Shown here piece after piece: positions 19,867-28,895 of a DNA stretch of 64,000 nt (positions within the stretch are counted from its first letter, which is position 1; each line of letters begins with the position of its first letter). The notes beneath the pieces were generated by a model. That model was given only the letters and a program-made list of their open reading frames with translations. It had not been told where the DNA came from and searched no databases. The translations under genes were made by a program, and so were the position numbers. Origin of the DNA: Deefgea piscis (GTDB lineage Bacteria; Pseudomonadota; Gammaproteobacteria; Burkholderiales; Chitinibacteraceae); NCBI RefSeq assembly GCF_013284055.1, contig NZ_CP054143.1, forward strand, positions 3,306,494 through 3,370,493, given 5' to 3'.

Positions 19867-21960
19867 ATGCGGATATTCAATTCATCATCAGGTCATTTAT
19901 TTCGTCGTGTTTTGCGCAATATGGCATTGCGCATCACCTTAGCGGCGTTTGCAATTTCAGCGATTAGTTATTACTACAGCTACCAGCGTTTACAAGAAGA
20001 AGCGCTGATTCATTTAGCTAAATATATCGACGCGCGCAGCCAAATTGAAAGTAGTCTATTTATTAATGCCGAGGGCAATACGCGGCTGGTTCGTGATGAA
20101 TTCATTCGCCGCTACGGCTTAGAACAAAATACCAATGCCAGCGCAGCATTCGATCAGTTATTACGCCAAGATCAAGATGGCATGTGGCGCATTAAATATG
20201 AATTAGATGATTTTGAACATCGCGCCACCATTGCCATCTTACCCACCGCCAAACGCACCCCCGAATTTAAGCGCCAAGTGGTTTTAGCCTATGATTTGCT
20301 TTCACAATATGGGCCGGCATTCAGTAACAATTATTACGATACCTTCATTGATCTGAATATTTCCGATGCCAATTTAATGTATTTGCCGCAGCTCAATTAT
20401 GCGCGTAGTGGCTCAGTGGCCGATTTTGCCGAAACCGTTGAACCCGAAATCATTGCGACGCCGGCAGCGAATCCACAAAGAACCAGCCAATGGACTGGCA
20501 TTTATTACGACAAACAAGCTTTAGAATGGATGGTCTCCATTGTTACGCCGATTGATTATTTAGGTAAATACATCGGTAGCGTTGGCCAAGACGTGTTATT
20601 AACGCAATTAATTGCCCGCACCAATACCGTGAATATTCCTGGCACGTATAATTTCATTATCAGCCGTGATGGCCATCTGATTTCTCATCCCAATTACATG
20701 CAGCAAATTCAGCAGCAACAAGGTAAATTCCAAGTTGCCAATAGCACAACGCCGCTCAAAGAATTATTCGCGGCGATCAAAACCGCCCAGCCACTCGATC
20801 GCTTTATTGAAAGCCAAGATCAAGAAAGCTGGCTAGGTATTGCGCCAATCAAAAGCACCAATTGGATATTTGTAACGGTCTACCCCAAAAAAATCCTGCA
20901 AACCAAAGCGGCGATATCAGCCAGTATTATTTTATTACTCGGCATGATCGCCCTCGCCTTAGAGCTGGGTTTATTGGCTTGGGTACTCAAAACCGACATT
21001 ATTAAACCGCTCACTCGCCTTAAAAATGCCATTCAAGCTTTAGCCAACGGCAAAACCTCAACCGAGCTCGACACACATCGCGACGATGAAATCGGTGAAC
21101 TGGCGCGCAGTTTTGCCACCATGGCGCAGACGGTGCAATCGCATCGCCATCATCTTGAAGAACTGGTCAATGAAAGAACGCAAGAATTAGCCAGCCGTAA
21201 TTTGCAACTACAAGCGGCCAATGAAGCGCTCAAATACCTCAATCATGAAAAAAATGAATTACTCACCATTGCCGCGCATGATTTAAAAAATCCCGTCGCC
21301 AGCATTCAAGGGATGTCGGTGCTACTCAAAGATCGACTACACGAATGGCCAAGCGAGAAAATCCAAAATCGCTTGAGCGGCATTAATCAATTAGCAGGGC
21401 GAATTCAAAATATCATTGGCAATCTAATCGATCACAATGCACTGGAAACCGGATCGGTACGACTGGTTTTCGCCCCTATCCCCATCGACACCTTGATTCA
21501 AGATGTGATGAATGAATGGCAAGAACGACTCGCGCATAAACAGCAACAATGTCACTACCAAGCGCATAACTTGGTACTCACCGCTGACCGCTCGGCGCTG
21601 TGGCAAGTTTTAGATAATTTAATCTCGAATGCCGTGAAATATGCCCCGCATGAAAGCAGCATTGTCATTAGTACCGAACGCATCGGCAATCTCATCGAAA
21701 TCAGCGTGAGCGACCAAGGGCCGGGCGTGGCGCCGCATGAAATGGTGCTGTTATTCAAAAAATTTAGCCGCCTTTCGGCACGCCCCACGGGCGGCGAACA
21801 CACGACTGGATTAGGTTTGTCGATTTCAAAACGACTGATTGAAGCGATGAATGGTGAAATCCGCTGCGAAAGCCAATTTGGTCACGGCGCGCGCTTTATT
21901 ATTACCTTACCGATGTTTATCGAAATCGATCACGCAGACACCAACGCCGCTGTCCTGTAA
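19867..21960 (+). CDS. Membrane sensor histidine kinase with periplasmic Cache-type domain
   Basis: A 697-residue kinase; MRIFNSSSGHLFRR at 19867 is preferred although no clear ribosome site is visible, and the frame opens five codons earlier. A first membrane helix (about residues 20-40) and a second near 355-380 bracket a large periplasmic domain of Cache type. Then come HAMP, a coiled coil, HisKA with NELLTIAAHDLKNPVASIQG (phosphoacceptor His), and HATPase with NLISNAVKYAP and TGLGLSISKRL. No response regulator gene is adjacent, so signal and partner are unknown. A terminator follows. Confidence 0.88.
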   Translation: MRIFNSSSGHLFRRVLRNMALRITLAAFAISAISYYYSYQRLQEEALIHLAKYIDARSQIESSLFINAEGNTRLVRDEFIRRYGLEQNTNASAAFDQLLRQDQDGMWRIKYELDDFEHRATIAILPTAKRTPEFKRQVVLAYDLLSQYGPAFSNNYYDTFIDLNISDANLMYLPQLNYARSGSVADFAETVEPEIIATPAANPQRTSQWTGIYYDKQALEWMVSIVTPIDYLGKYIGSVGQDVLLTQLIARTNTVNIPGTYNFIISRDGHLISHPNYMQQIQQQQGKFQVANSTTPLKELFAAIKTAQPLDRFIESQDQESWLGIAPIKSTNWIFVTVYPKKILQTKAAISASIILLLGMIALALELGLLAWVLKTDIIKPLTRLKNAIQALANGKTSTELDTHRDDEIGELARSFATMAQTVQSHRHHLEELVNERTQELASRNLQLQAANEALKYLNHEKNELLTIAAHDLKNPVASIQGMSVLLKDRLHEWPSEKIQNRLSGINQLAGRIQNIIGNLIDHNALETGSVRLVFAPIPIDTLIQDVMNEWQERLAHKQQQCHYQAHNLVLTADRSALWQVLDNLISNAVKYAPHESSIVISTERIGNLIEISVSDQGPGVAPHEMVLLFKKFSRLSARPTGGEHTTGLGLSISKRLIEAMNGEIRCESQFGHGARFIITLPMFIEIDHADTNAAVL

Positions 21961-21985
21961 AATCCATCCTCATTTACTTACCCTA

Positions 21986-22007
21986 AAACCCTGCGCCAGC
22001 AGGGTTT
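21986..22007 (+). terminator. Terminator after the sensor kinase
   Basis: AAACCCTGC / GCAGGGTTT, a perfect 9-bp stem with a GCCA loop, followed by ATT. It separates the kinase gene from thyA. Confidence 0.65.
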
Positions 22008-22025
22008 ATTGCTGGAGCTGCCGCG

Positions 22026-22847
22026 ATGCGCCAATATTTAGACTTACTGCAACACGTACTCGATCACGGCGTAGCCAAAGAAGATCGCACTGGCACCGGT
22101 ACCGTTTCGGTTTTTGGCCATCAAATGCGCTTTAACTTGGCCGAAGGCTTTCCCTTAGTCACCACCAAAAAAACCCATCTCAAATCCATCATCAATGAAT
22201 TGCTGTGGTTTTTACGTGGCGACACCAATATCAAATGGTTGCACGAGCATGGCGTTAAAATCTGGGACGAATGGGCGAGTCCTGAAGGTGATTTGGGGCC
22301 AATTTATGGCTATCAATGGCGCAGCTGGCCAACGCGTGATGGCCGCCATATCGACCAAATCGCCGACGTTATCAAGGCATTAAAAACCAATCCTGATTCA
22401 CGCCGAATTATTGTTTCGGCATGGAATGTCGGTGAAATTGAAAACATGGCGCTCCCGCCTTGCCATGCGTTTTTCCAATTTTATGTGGCCCCGGCGCAAA
22501 AAGACGACCCCGATCAGCGCGGCAAATTATCCTGCCAACTGTATCAGCGCAGCGCCGATTTATTTTTAGGCGTGCCGTTCAATATCGCGTCTTACGCCAC
22601 CTTGGTGTTGATGCTGGCGCAAGTGTGTGACTTGCAACCGGGTGATTTTGTTTGGACTGGCGGCGATTGCCATATTTATCGCAACCATTTTGAACAAGTG
22701 AAAGAGCAGCTGTCACGCTCGCCTCGTAGCCTGCCAACGATGAAACTCAATCCGGCTAAAACCGATTTATTCGACTTTGAGTTTGCTGACTTCACCCTCG
22801 AAGGCTACGATCCACACCCAGCGATTAAAGCGCCTGTTGCGGTTTAA
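22026..22847 (+). CDS. thyA: Thymidylate synthase
   Basis: A 273-residue ThyA. The catalytic cysteine lies in [12 protein letters not shown] (Cys146), preceded by [11 protein letters not shown] with the phosphate-binding arginines and followed by [21 protein letters not shown]. It methylates dUMP to dTMP with methylene-tetrahydrofolate. It is slightly longer than the 264-residue E. coli enzyme because of a short insert (QKDDPDQRG) after the active site. A strong terminator follows. Confidence 0.98.
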   Translation: MRQYLDLLQHVLDHGVAKEDRTGTGTVSVFGHQMRFNLAEGFPLVTTKKTHLKSIINELLWFLRGDTNIKWLHEHGVKIWDEWASPEGDLGPIYGYQWRSWPTRDGRHIDQIADVIKALKTNPDSRRIIVSAWNVGEIENMALPPCHAFFQFYVAPAQKDDPDQRGKLSCQLYQRSADLFLGVPFNIASYATLVLMLAQVCDLQPGDFVWTGGDCHIYRNHFEQVKEQLSRSPRSLPTMKLNPAKTDLFDFEFADFTLEGYDPHPAIKAPVAV

Positions 22848-22860
22848 TTGATTCGGTAAT

Positions 22861-22896
22861 AAAAAAACCATCTCATTATTCTGAGATGGTTTTTTT
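22861..22896 (+). terminator. Intrinsic terminator of thyA
   Basis: ACCATCTCA / TGAGATGGT with loop TTATTC, flanked by seven A on the left and seven T on the right. The symmetric flanks make it bidirectional; dadA converges on it from the right. Confidence 0.92.
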
Positions 22897-23012
22897 ACGC
22901 GCTCAACCAGCGGCGCTTAGCTTGGCTTAACTAAACTTTCTTACGTTGCTATATCACCTTGCAGAATAGTTGGGGGTATTTTCCTCTATACCTCAAGCAG
23001 CAATACTCAGAG

Positions 23013-24272
23013 TTAAATACCCCTTACAAACGGGTAATCCACTTCCGGCTGGCGGCCAGCGATCAAATCGGCAATGGCTTTTGCCGAGCCACAACATTCA
23101 GTCCAGCCCAGCGTGCCGTGGCCGGTATTGAGCCACAAACTTGGGAATCGGGTTTGGCCAATATACGGCAGATTACCCGGTGTTGCCGGGCGTAAACCGG
23201 TCCAAAATTCGGCCGCTTGATAATCCATCCCTTCGGGAAAAATTTGACTGGTGCGATCAATCAAGGCTTTACAACGAATCGCGTTTAAATCTAAGTTATA
23301 CCCATTAAATTCAGCCGTTCCTGCCACCCGCAAACGATCGCCCAAACGAGAAAAAACTAATTTATAGCCATCATCGGTCAAGCTCACCGTCGGCGCAAAC
23401 TGCGGGTCAACCACTGGGATCGTGGCTGAATACCCCTTGGCAGGATAAATATCTAAGGTAATACCCAAGGGCTGCAAATGAATCGGGCTATAACTCCCCA
23501 AACACACCACAATTGCATCCGCCGCCAAGCGTTCCGCGCCGTTTTCTGCGCTCAAAACGCGCACCGCTTTCACATCGTCCCCTACCCGCTCTAAGGCTTC
23601 AATGCTGCAGTCATAGCGAAATTCAACCCCCATCGCCATGCAGCGCTCGGCCAATTGATTGGTAAATTCTCGCGCATCACCTGATTCATCACTGGGCGTA
23701 TAGGTGCCACCGACAATCGGGTAACGAGATTGCGCTAGTGCGGGCTCAATGGCCAAGCACTCTGCCGCCGTTTTCACCTGCCGATCCAAGCCCACTTCGC
23801 GCATTAAGGCTGCGGCCGGAATCGCCGATTCATACTCAGCGGTATCGGTGTAGTAATGCAAAATCCCTTCGGTGCGTTGATCATAGGCCACCCCTGTGGC
23901 CAGCCGCACCGATTGCAAGGTTTCGCGACTATATAAACCCAATCGCACTAAGTTTTGTAAATTGGCCTTCGCTTTAGCCTTGGTACATTGCTCAAGAAAA
24001 CGTAAACCCCAGCGCCATTGATTCCAATCGAGTTTTAAACGAAATAATAACGGCGCGTCTTCCTCTCCCAACCATTGCAAGGTTTTCCACGGCGCCTTGG
24101 GATTGGCCCACGGCTCGGCATGACAAACAGAAATTTGTCCGCCATTGGCATAGCTCGTTTCGCGCGCGGGCTCTTGTGCGCGCTCGATCACCGTGACCGC
24201 ATGACCTTCTTGCGCTAAAAACCACGCCGTTGTTACACCGATCACACCAGCACCAAGAATAATGACACGCAT
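23013..24272 (-). CDS. dadA: D-amino acid dehydrogenase small subunit
   Basis: A 419-residue flavoprotein starting MRVIILGAGVIGVTTAWFL at 24272, with GGAGG 8 bp upstream; the frame beyond that is spurious. The N-terminal FAD-binding dinucleotide fold GAGVIG and the DAO-family segments SYANGGQIS and GYSATIPV fit DadA. It oxidises D-amino acids such as D-alanine to the keto acid and ammonia and feeds electrons to the respiratory chain. No alanine racemase gene is adjacent. Confidence 0.94.
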   Translation of the reverse strand: MRVIILGAGVIGVTTAWFLAQEGHAVTVIERAQEPARETSYANGGQISVCHAEPWANPKAPWKTLQWLGEEDAPLLFRLKLDWNQWRWGLRFLEQCTKAKAKANLQNLVRLGLYSRETLQSVRLATGVAYDQRTEGILHYYTDTAEYESAIPAAALMREVGLDRQVKTAAECLAIEPALAQSRYPIVGGTYTPSDESGDAREFTNQLAERCMAMGVEFRYDCSIEALERVGDDVKAVRVLSAENGAERLAADAIVVCLGSYSPIHLQPLGITLDIYPAKGYSATIPVVDPQFAPTVSLTDDGYKLVFSRLGDRLRVAGTAEFNGYNLDLNAIRCKALIDRTSQIFPEGMDYQAAEFWTGLRPATPGNLPYIGQTRFPSLWLNTGHGTLGWTECCGSAKAIADLIAGRQPEVDYPFVRGI

Positions 24273-24475
24273 CAAACATCCTCCCAAGGCGATATATTTG
24301 TCAGCCATTATGCCTTGTACTACCGTTCATCAGCGTTAGATTGTGCATTTTTAATGTTGCAGATCAAAACCAGAAGTGTTGGACACACACTGCAAAAATG
24401 CTGCAAGCATGTGTAATCTGAGTGGTCTGCTTTAAACTGTATGCCATTAGCAAGCCGCCCATAGAAAATGCATTA

Positions 24476-26320
24476 ATGAATCTGCCTTTACGTTCCGCAG
24501 TCATCCTCGCCATCTTGGTGGGTTTATGCTTACCCGCCACCATCACCGGCTATATCGGGTTGCAGTACGAACAGCAAGCGGCCCAAAATCAAATCTCGCG
24601 TGACCAGCAACGTATCGCCGACGTACTGGCGCTAGGCATGCAAGAACCACTTTGGAATCTCGCGCCAGAATCCGCGCGCCCATTGCTCGACGCCTTAATG
24701 AGCGACGAGCGCACCGTCAGCATCACCATTAACGATCAAAAACTTGGGCCATTTTTATCGGCCAATCAGCCAGAGCGTAAAAAGGGCCATACCGCCTCGC
24801 TCTCGCGCCCAGTCATTAAACAAGGCACTACCATTGGCATCGCCACCGTTGAGTTTTCTGATGGCATCAGCACGCAGCACATCAAGCGTAAATTACAAAT
24901 TTACTTACTCGCGGTCATCGTGCAAGTTGTTTTGAGCTTGGGCTTGATTTTATTCTTACTGAACTCGCGCATTTTACGGCCACTCAAAAAACTCACCGAG
25001 CAATCGCAACGACTGGCAGATCGTCAGCTCAATCAAGCATTTATCTGGCGTCGCCATGATGAGTTAGGGCATTTAGGCCAGTCTTTAGAAAGCACTCGGC
25101 AAGCCTTGCATGATTTAATTGGCACATTAGAGCAAAAAAATGTGCAGCTCGAAGCCGACCTAATTAGCCGCAAACAAATTGAATCCGCGCTGCGGGTGAG
25201 CCAAGATCGTTTTCGCCGCTTGGTGGAATCCACTCGTATTATTCCTTGGGATGCGCGCCCAGACGAATGGCGATTTACCTATGTTGGCCCGCAAGCCGAG
25301 CAACTACTAGGCTTTCCGATTGCGGTTTGGTATAGCGAAGCATTTTTAAGCAACTATCTACATCCTGATGATCGACACCTCGCCTATCCGCTATTTGCCG
25401 ACAAAATGATGCTAGGCCAAACCTATGAATTTGAATGCCGATTACTCTCGGCCAGTGGCAAAGCCATTTGGGTGCATTTTTTTGCCACCGTGAGCCAAGA
25501 TCAAAATGGCCAAGCGCACTTACAGGGCTTTTTATTTGACATCCAAGCCCGTAAACACAATGAGCAACAACTAGAACAATATCGCCACCATTTAGAAGAA
25601 GTCGTTGAAAACCGCTCTCGCGCCTTGGTCACCGTTAATCATGAACTAGAAATTTTAATGGCCTCGATCGCGCAAGACTTACGCTCACCACTAAAAACCA
25701 TAGACGGCTTTAGCCAAGTTTTGATTGATGACTACCGCGAAAAACTCGACGGCAACGCCCGCAATTATCTGCTGCGCATTCGCAGCAGCACCCAAACCAT
25801 GAGCAATCGCATCGATGATTTGCTGATGCTGCAAGAACTCTCGCGCAATGAATTACGGCAAGACGAGATCAATCTAAGTGAAATGGCCAACGATATTATG
25901 GAAGAGCTCAGCTTGCTGCAAACCGAGCGCGAAATCAGCCTTCACATCCAAGCAGAAATGATGGTCTTTGCTGATCGGCATTTAATGCGCATTGCGCTGT
26001 ACAATTTTTTTGAAAATGCATGGCAATTTGCCAAGCCAGAGCAAGCGATTCACATTACATTTGCCTGCAATACCATCAACGGCCAGCCGGTGTTTTATAT
26101 TGCCGACCAAGGTCTTGGTTTAGACCCTGAGCAATCGAAACGATTATTCACACCGTTTTTCCGCTCGCAACACGAGCCGCGCAGCTCGGGCATCGGCCTC
26201 ACTGTCGTGCAGCGCATTATCAGCCGCCATAATGGCCATCTTTGGGTGAAGTCCAATCTAGGCGAAGGCGCGACCTTTTATTTTACCTTGCCAGACAGCC
26301 GCAATGCACAGTCGGCATAA
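24476..26320 (+). CDS. Membrane histidine kinase-like protein lacking the phosphoacceptor His
   Basis: A 614-residue protein, start at MNLPLRSAVILAILVG. Two membrane helices (about residues 5-27 and 145-168) flank a small periplasmic domain; HAMP, a PAS/PAC domain (about 240-375), a HisKA-like segment and HATPase follow. In HisKA the motif reads MASIAQDLRSPLKTIDGFSQ: Gln400 (codon CAA at 25673) stands where related kinases have His. The ATPase N-box (YNFFENAWQF) and G-boxes (DQGLGLD, SSGIGLTVVQRII) are intact. It may bind ATP without autophosphorylating at this site, or use another His. No response regulator is adjacent. It is divergent from dadA. Confidence 0.85.
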   Translation: MNLPLRSAVILAILVGLCLPATITGYIGLQYEQQAAQNQISRDQQRIADVLALGMQEPLWNLAPESARPLLDALMSDERTVSITINDQKLGPFLSANQPERKKGHTASLSRPVIKQGTTIGIATVEFSDGISTQHIKRKLQIYLLAVIVQVVLSLGLILFLLNSRILRPLKKLTEQSQRLADRQLNQAFIWRRHDELGHLGQSLESTRQALHDLIGTLEQKNVQLEADLISRKQIESALRVSQDRFRRLVESTRIIPWDARPDEWRFTYVGPQAEQLLGFPIAVWYSEAFLSNYLHPDDRHLAYPLFADKMMLGQTYEFECRLLSASGKAIWVHFFATVSQDQNGQAHLQGFLFDIQARKHNEQQLEQYRHHLEEVVENRSRALVTVNHELEILMASIAQDLRSPLKTIDGFSQVLIDDYREKLDGNARNYLLRIRSSTQTMSNRIDDLLMLQELSRNELRQDEINLSEMANDIMEELSLLQTEREISLHIQAEMMVFADRHLMRIALYNFFENAWQFAKPEQAIHITFACNTINGQPVFYIADQGLGLDPEQSKRLFTPFFRSQHEPRSSGIGLTVVQRIISRHNGHLWVKSNLGEGATFYFTLPDSRNAQSA

Positions 26321-26336
26321 ATCACGCACAGAACGC

Positions 26337-26364
26337 TTGCAAAAAAGAACGATTGTTCTATAAT
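26337..26364 (+). promoter_or_regulatory. recA promoter with an SOS-type operator
   Basis: TTGCAA (26337-26342), 16 bp, TATAAT (26359-26364). Between them, touching the -10, is a perfect dyad AGAAC-GATT-GTTCT (26346-26359). This is the GAAC-N4-GTTC form of LexA box known from Gram-positive bacteria; no CTGT-N8-ACAG box of the E. coli type was seen here. An almost identical element lies before the prophage com gene. Confidence 0.75.
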
Positions 26365-26399
26365 AAGCCAACTCAATCTAATTCACTGGGAACCACTTC

Positions 26400-27440
26400 A
26401 TGGACGACAATAAAAGCAAAGCGCTCACTGCCGCATTAGCGCAAATCGAACGTCAGTTTGGTAAAGGCGCCATCATGAAAATGGGCGACAATCAAATTGA
26501 AAGTGATCTGCAAGTCGTTTCAACTGGCTCACTCGGTCTTGACTTAGCATTGGGTGTCGGTGGTTTACCCCGTGGCCGTATCGTCGAAATTTTTGGCCCA
26601 GAATCATCTGGTAAAACCACGTTGTGCTTACATGTCGTGGCTGAAGTACAAAAACTCGGTGGTGTAGCTGCGTATATCGATGCCGAAAACGCGCTCGATC
26701 CTATCTACGCCCAAAAACTTGGTGTGAATGTCTCTGACATGCTGATCTCTCAGCCAGACACTGGCGAACAAGGCCTAGAAATTTGTGACATGCTGGTTCG
26801 CTCAGGTGGTGTAGACATCATTGTCATCGACTCAGTGGCAGCTCTTACCCCTAAAGCCGAAATCGAAGGCGAAATGGGCGATGTACACGTTGGCTTGCAA
26901 GCGCGCTTAATGAGCCAAGCACTGCGTAAACTCACCGGCAATATCAAGCGCACCAATACTTTGGTTATTTTCATTAACCAATTGCGCATGAAAATCGGCA
27001 ATATGATGCCCGGCCAAAGCCCTGAAACCACCACCGGTGGTAATGCACTGAAATTTTATGCTTCAGTTCGTCTCGACATCCGCCGCATTGGCGCAGTCAA
27101 AAAAGGCGAAGACATCATTGGCAACCAAACCAAAGTTAAAGTGGCTAAAAACAAAGTAGCGCCACCATTTCGCGTGATCACCTTTGACATCATGTATGGC
27201 GAAGGGATTTCTCGTGAAGGCGAAATTATCGAGCAAGGCGTAACGCACAAAATCGTCGAAAAAGCCGGTGCTTGGTACAGTTATGGCGGCAATAAAATTG
27301 GTCAAGGTCTAGAAAACTCACGTCAATACCTGAAAGACAATCCTGAAGTGGCCGATGAAATCGCCCGCAAAGTCAGAGAAAAACTTAACGGTGCACCATT
27401 ACCCATCGAAATGGATAATGGTGACGAACTAGGCGAATAA
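26400..27440 (+). CDS. recA: RecA recombinase
   Basis: A 346-residue RecA with the P-loop [11 protein letters not shown], the segment [18 protein letters not shown] and the DNA-binding loops in between. It forms filaments on single-stranded DNA, promotes strand exchange and stimulates cleavage of LexA-like repressors. The promoter carries a damage-type operator. The gene is followed by a hairpin and then recX. Confidence 0.99.
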   Translation: MDDNKSKALTAALAQIERQFGKGAIMKMGDNQIESDLQVVSTGSLGLDLALGVGGLPRGRIVEIFGPESSGKTTLCLHVVAEVQKLGGVAAYIDAENALDPIYAQKLGVNVSDMLISQPDTGEQGLEICDMLVRSGGVDIIVIDSVAALTPKAEIEGEMGDVHVGLQARLMSQALRKLTGNIKRTNTLVIFINQLRMKIGNMMPGQSPETTTGGNALKFYASVRLDIRRIGAVKKGEDIIGNQTKVKVAKNKVAPPFRVITFDIMYGEGISREGEIIEQGVTHKIVEKAGAWYSYGGNKIGQGLENSRQYLKDNPEVADEIARKVREKLNGAPLPIEMDNGDELGE

Positions 27441-27461
27441 ACTCGCAGCAAGCACGCCAAT

Positions 27462-27495
27462 ACAGCCTCACCCTTGGGTGGGGCTGTTGTTTTTA
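27462..27495 (+). terminator. Terminator between recA and recX
   Basis: ACAGCC-T-CACCC pairs with GGGTG-G-GGCTGT around a tight TT loop, followed by TGTTTTT. It probably sets a low recX level by partial read-through from recA. Confidence 0.75.
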
Positions 27496-27527
27496 GCGCG
27501 CCAGCAAAGAGGATTTAAGAGTACATC

Positions 27528-28001
27528 ATGGTTTCAATTCGCAATAAAGCGCTGCAATACCTTGGCCGGCGCGACCACTCCCGACAAGAGCTAGCGCAAA
27601 AATTAGCCATCGCTTATCCAGAAAGCAGCGCAGAAGAAATCAACGCCGTGCTGGATGACTTTATTGAGCGTGGCTGGCAATCGGACGCACGCTTTGCTGA
27701 ACAATGGGTTTACTTTCGCAGCCAGCGCTATGGTCAACAAAGATTACGGCATGAACTGCAAGAAAAAGGCGTGAATTCCGAGCTGATTGCCGATGCTTTA
27801 CTACAAGCTATCGATAATGAAATCGACACCGCACGGCAAGTGTGGCAAAAAAAATTCAAAGCAGCACCGATCGATCATCAAGCACGCGGCAAACAACTAC
27901 GCTACCTCGCTAGCCGAGGATTTAGCCTAAACGTAATTTACCAAGTCGTGGGTGAGGCGGATGAGTTTGATGGGTATAACGATGACATCGATTCGATATA
28001 A
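27528..28001 (+). CDS. recX: RecX regulator of RecA
   Basis: A 157-residue helical protein with the three-repeat RecX pattern: ALQYLGRRDHSRQELAQKL, then FAEQWVYFRSQRYGQQRLRHEL, then a final repeat ending RYLASRGFSLNVIYQVV. RecX binds the RecA filament and blocks its extension. It lies 87 bp behind recA past a terminator hairpin, the usual attenuated arrangement. No separate promoter was seen. Confidence 0.93.
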   Translation: MVSIRNKALQYLGRRDHSRQELAQKLAIAYPESSAEEINAVLDDFIERGWQSDARFAEQWVYFRSQRYGQQRLRHELQEKGVNSELIADALLQAIDNEIDTARQVWQKKFKAAPIDHQARGKQLRYLASRGFSLNVIYQVVGEADEFDGYNDDIDSI

Positions 28002-28099
28002 AGCCTAGCGCTAGATACCCAAGCCACAACGCACTAGATTGGCCGTGATTGCACCGTGTGCGTACAATGCGTAGGTTCAAATCCACCGCATAAAAAACC

Positions 28100-28432
28100 A
28101 TGTCTAACTCAACTGAATCGAACTATGTCGTCAACGCCCAGCAATTGGTTTGTGTGGCGAGCTTTTTAGCCAAAGAAGGCCATCAAACCGAGCTACTGGC
28201 CGCCCTTGCTGACCTGATTGCCGATACGCGCCGCGAAGCGGGCTGCATTCGTTACGAGCTCAATATCAGCCGCGATGAGCCACGGCGAATGACTTTTGTC
28301 GAAAAATTTGTCGACCTTGCCGCTTTTGAGCAGCATTGCGCCAAACCGGCCATTCAACATTATTTCCATCACATCATGCCGCAATGGGTGGAGTCGTATC
28401 AGGTGGAAACCTACCACCAAGTGATCGCCTAA
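28100..28432 (+). CDS. Antibiotic biosynthesis monooxygenase (ABM) domain protein
   Basis: A 110-residue single-domain protein with the ABM ferredoxin-like fold pattern: a strand (LVCVASFLAKEG), the DTRREAGCIRYEL block, and FVEKFVDLAAFEQHCAKPAIQHYF. Relatives such as YgiN oxidise quinols, but substrate cannot be predicted from sequence. It lies alone between recX and a bidirectional terminator. Confidence 0.85.
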   Translation: MSNSTESNYVVNAQQLVCVASFLAKEGHQTELLAALADLIADTRREAGCIRYELNISRDEPRRMTFVEKFVDLAAFEQHCAKPAIQHYFHHIMPQWVESYQVETYHQVIA

Positions 28433-28434
28433 AT

Positions 28435-28472
28435 AAAAACCGCCATGCAACATCAATCGCATGGCGGTTTTT
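28435..28472. terminator. Bidirectional terminator between ABM gene and nirD
   Basis: AAAAACCGCCATGC (28435-28448) and GCATGGCGGTTTTT pair perfectly around a 10-nt loop, giving a T-run in either direction. It serves the converging ABM gene and nirD. Confidence 0.92.
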
Positions 28473-28487
28473 TAGGGGGCTTAAAAT

Positions 28488-28811
28488 TTAGATTTGCACT
28501 TCAACCTGCTGGCCAACCACGCGGGCCGGATAGCTTTGAATCGAGCGCTCGGTGCTTTCATAGCAAACGCCATCACGTAAACGAAAACGCTGTTTTTTTA
28601 ATGGACTGGCCACCCATAGCTCGCCATCGTGCTCGGCAATTAAACCGCGCGATAACACACTGGCCCCAGCAAACGGGTCAATATTATCCAGCGCAAACAC
28701 TTGCTCATCGGCATACGGCCGAAAAATCGCCACCTGCCGCTCACCCACTAAGGCACACACCCCAGTACCGGGGATAATGGCTTTCAAATCACAGACTGCA
28801 TTCCAATTCAT
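28488..28811 (-). CDS. nirD: Nitrite reductase (NADH) small subunit
   Basis: A 107-residue NirD with a Rieske-like fold (DPFAGASVLSRGLI, LWVASPLKKQRFRL) but without the Cys/His cluster ligands, as is normal for NirD. It is the small subunit of assimilatory/detoxifying siroheme nitrite reductase, acting with NirB in the cytoplasm. GGAGAG lies before the ATG. It is 84 bp downstream of nirB. Confidence 0.94.
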   Translation of the reverse strand: MNWNAVCDLKAIIPGTGVCALVGERQVAIFRPYADEQVFALDNIDPFAGASVLSRGLIAEHDGELWVASPLKKQRFRLRDGVCYESTERSIQSYPARVVGQQVEVQI

Positions 28812-28895
28812 TATTCTCTCCTTACGCTCGCCAATCAGGGCGAGGGCATCGCCCCAACTTCGGCATCGACGCCCCGCTGCTGCGCGAGATGTACC

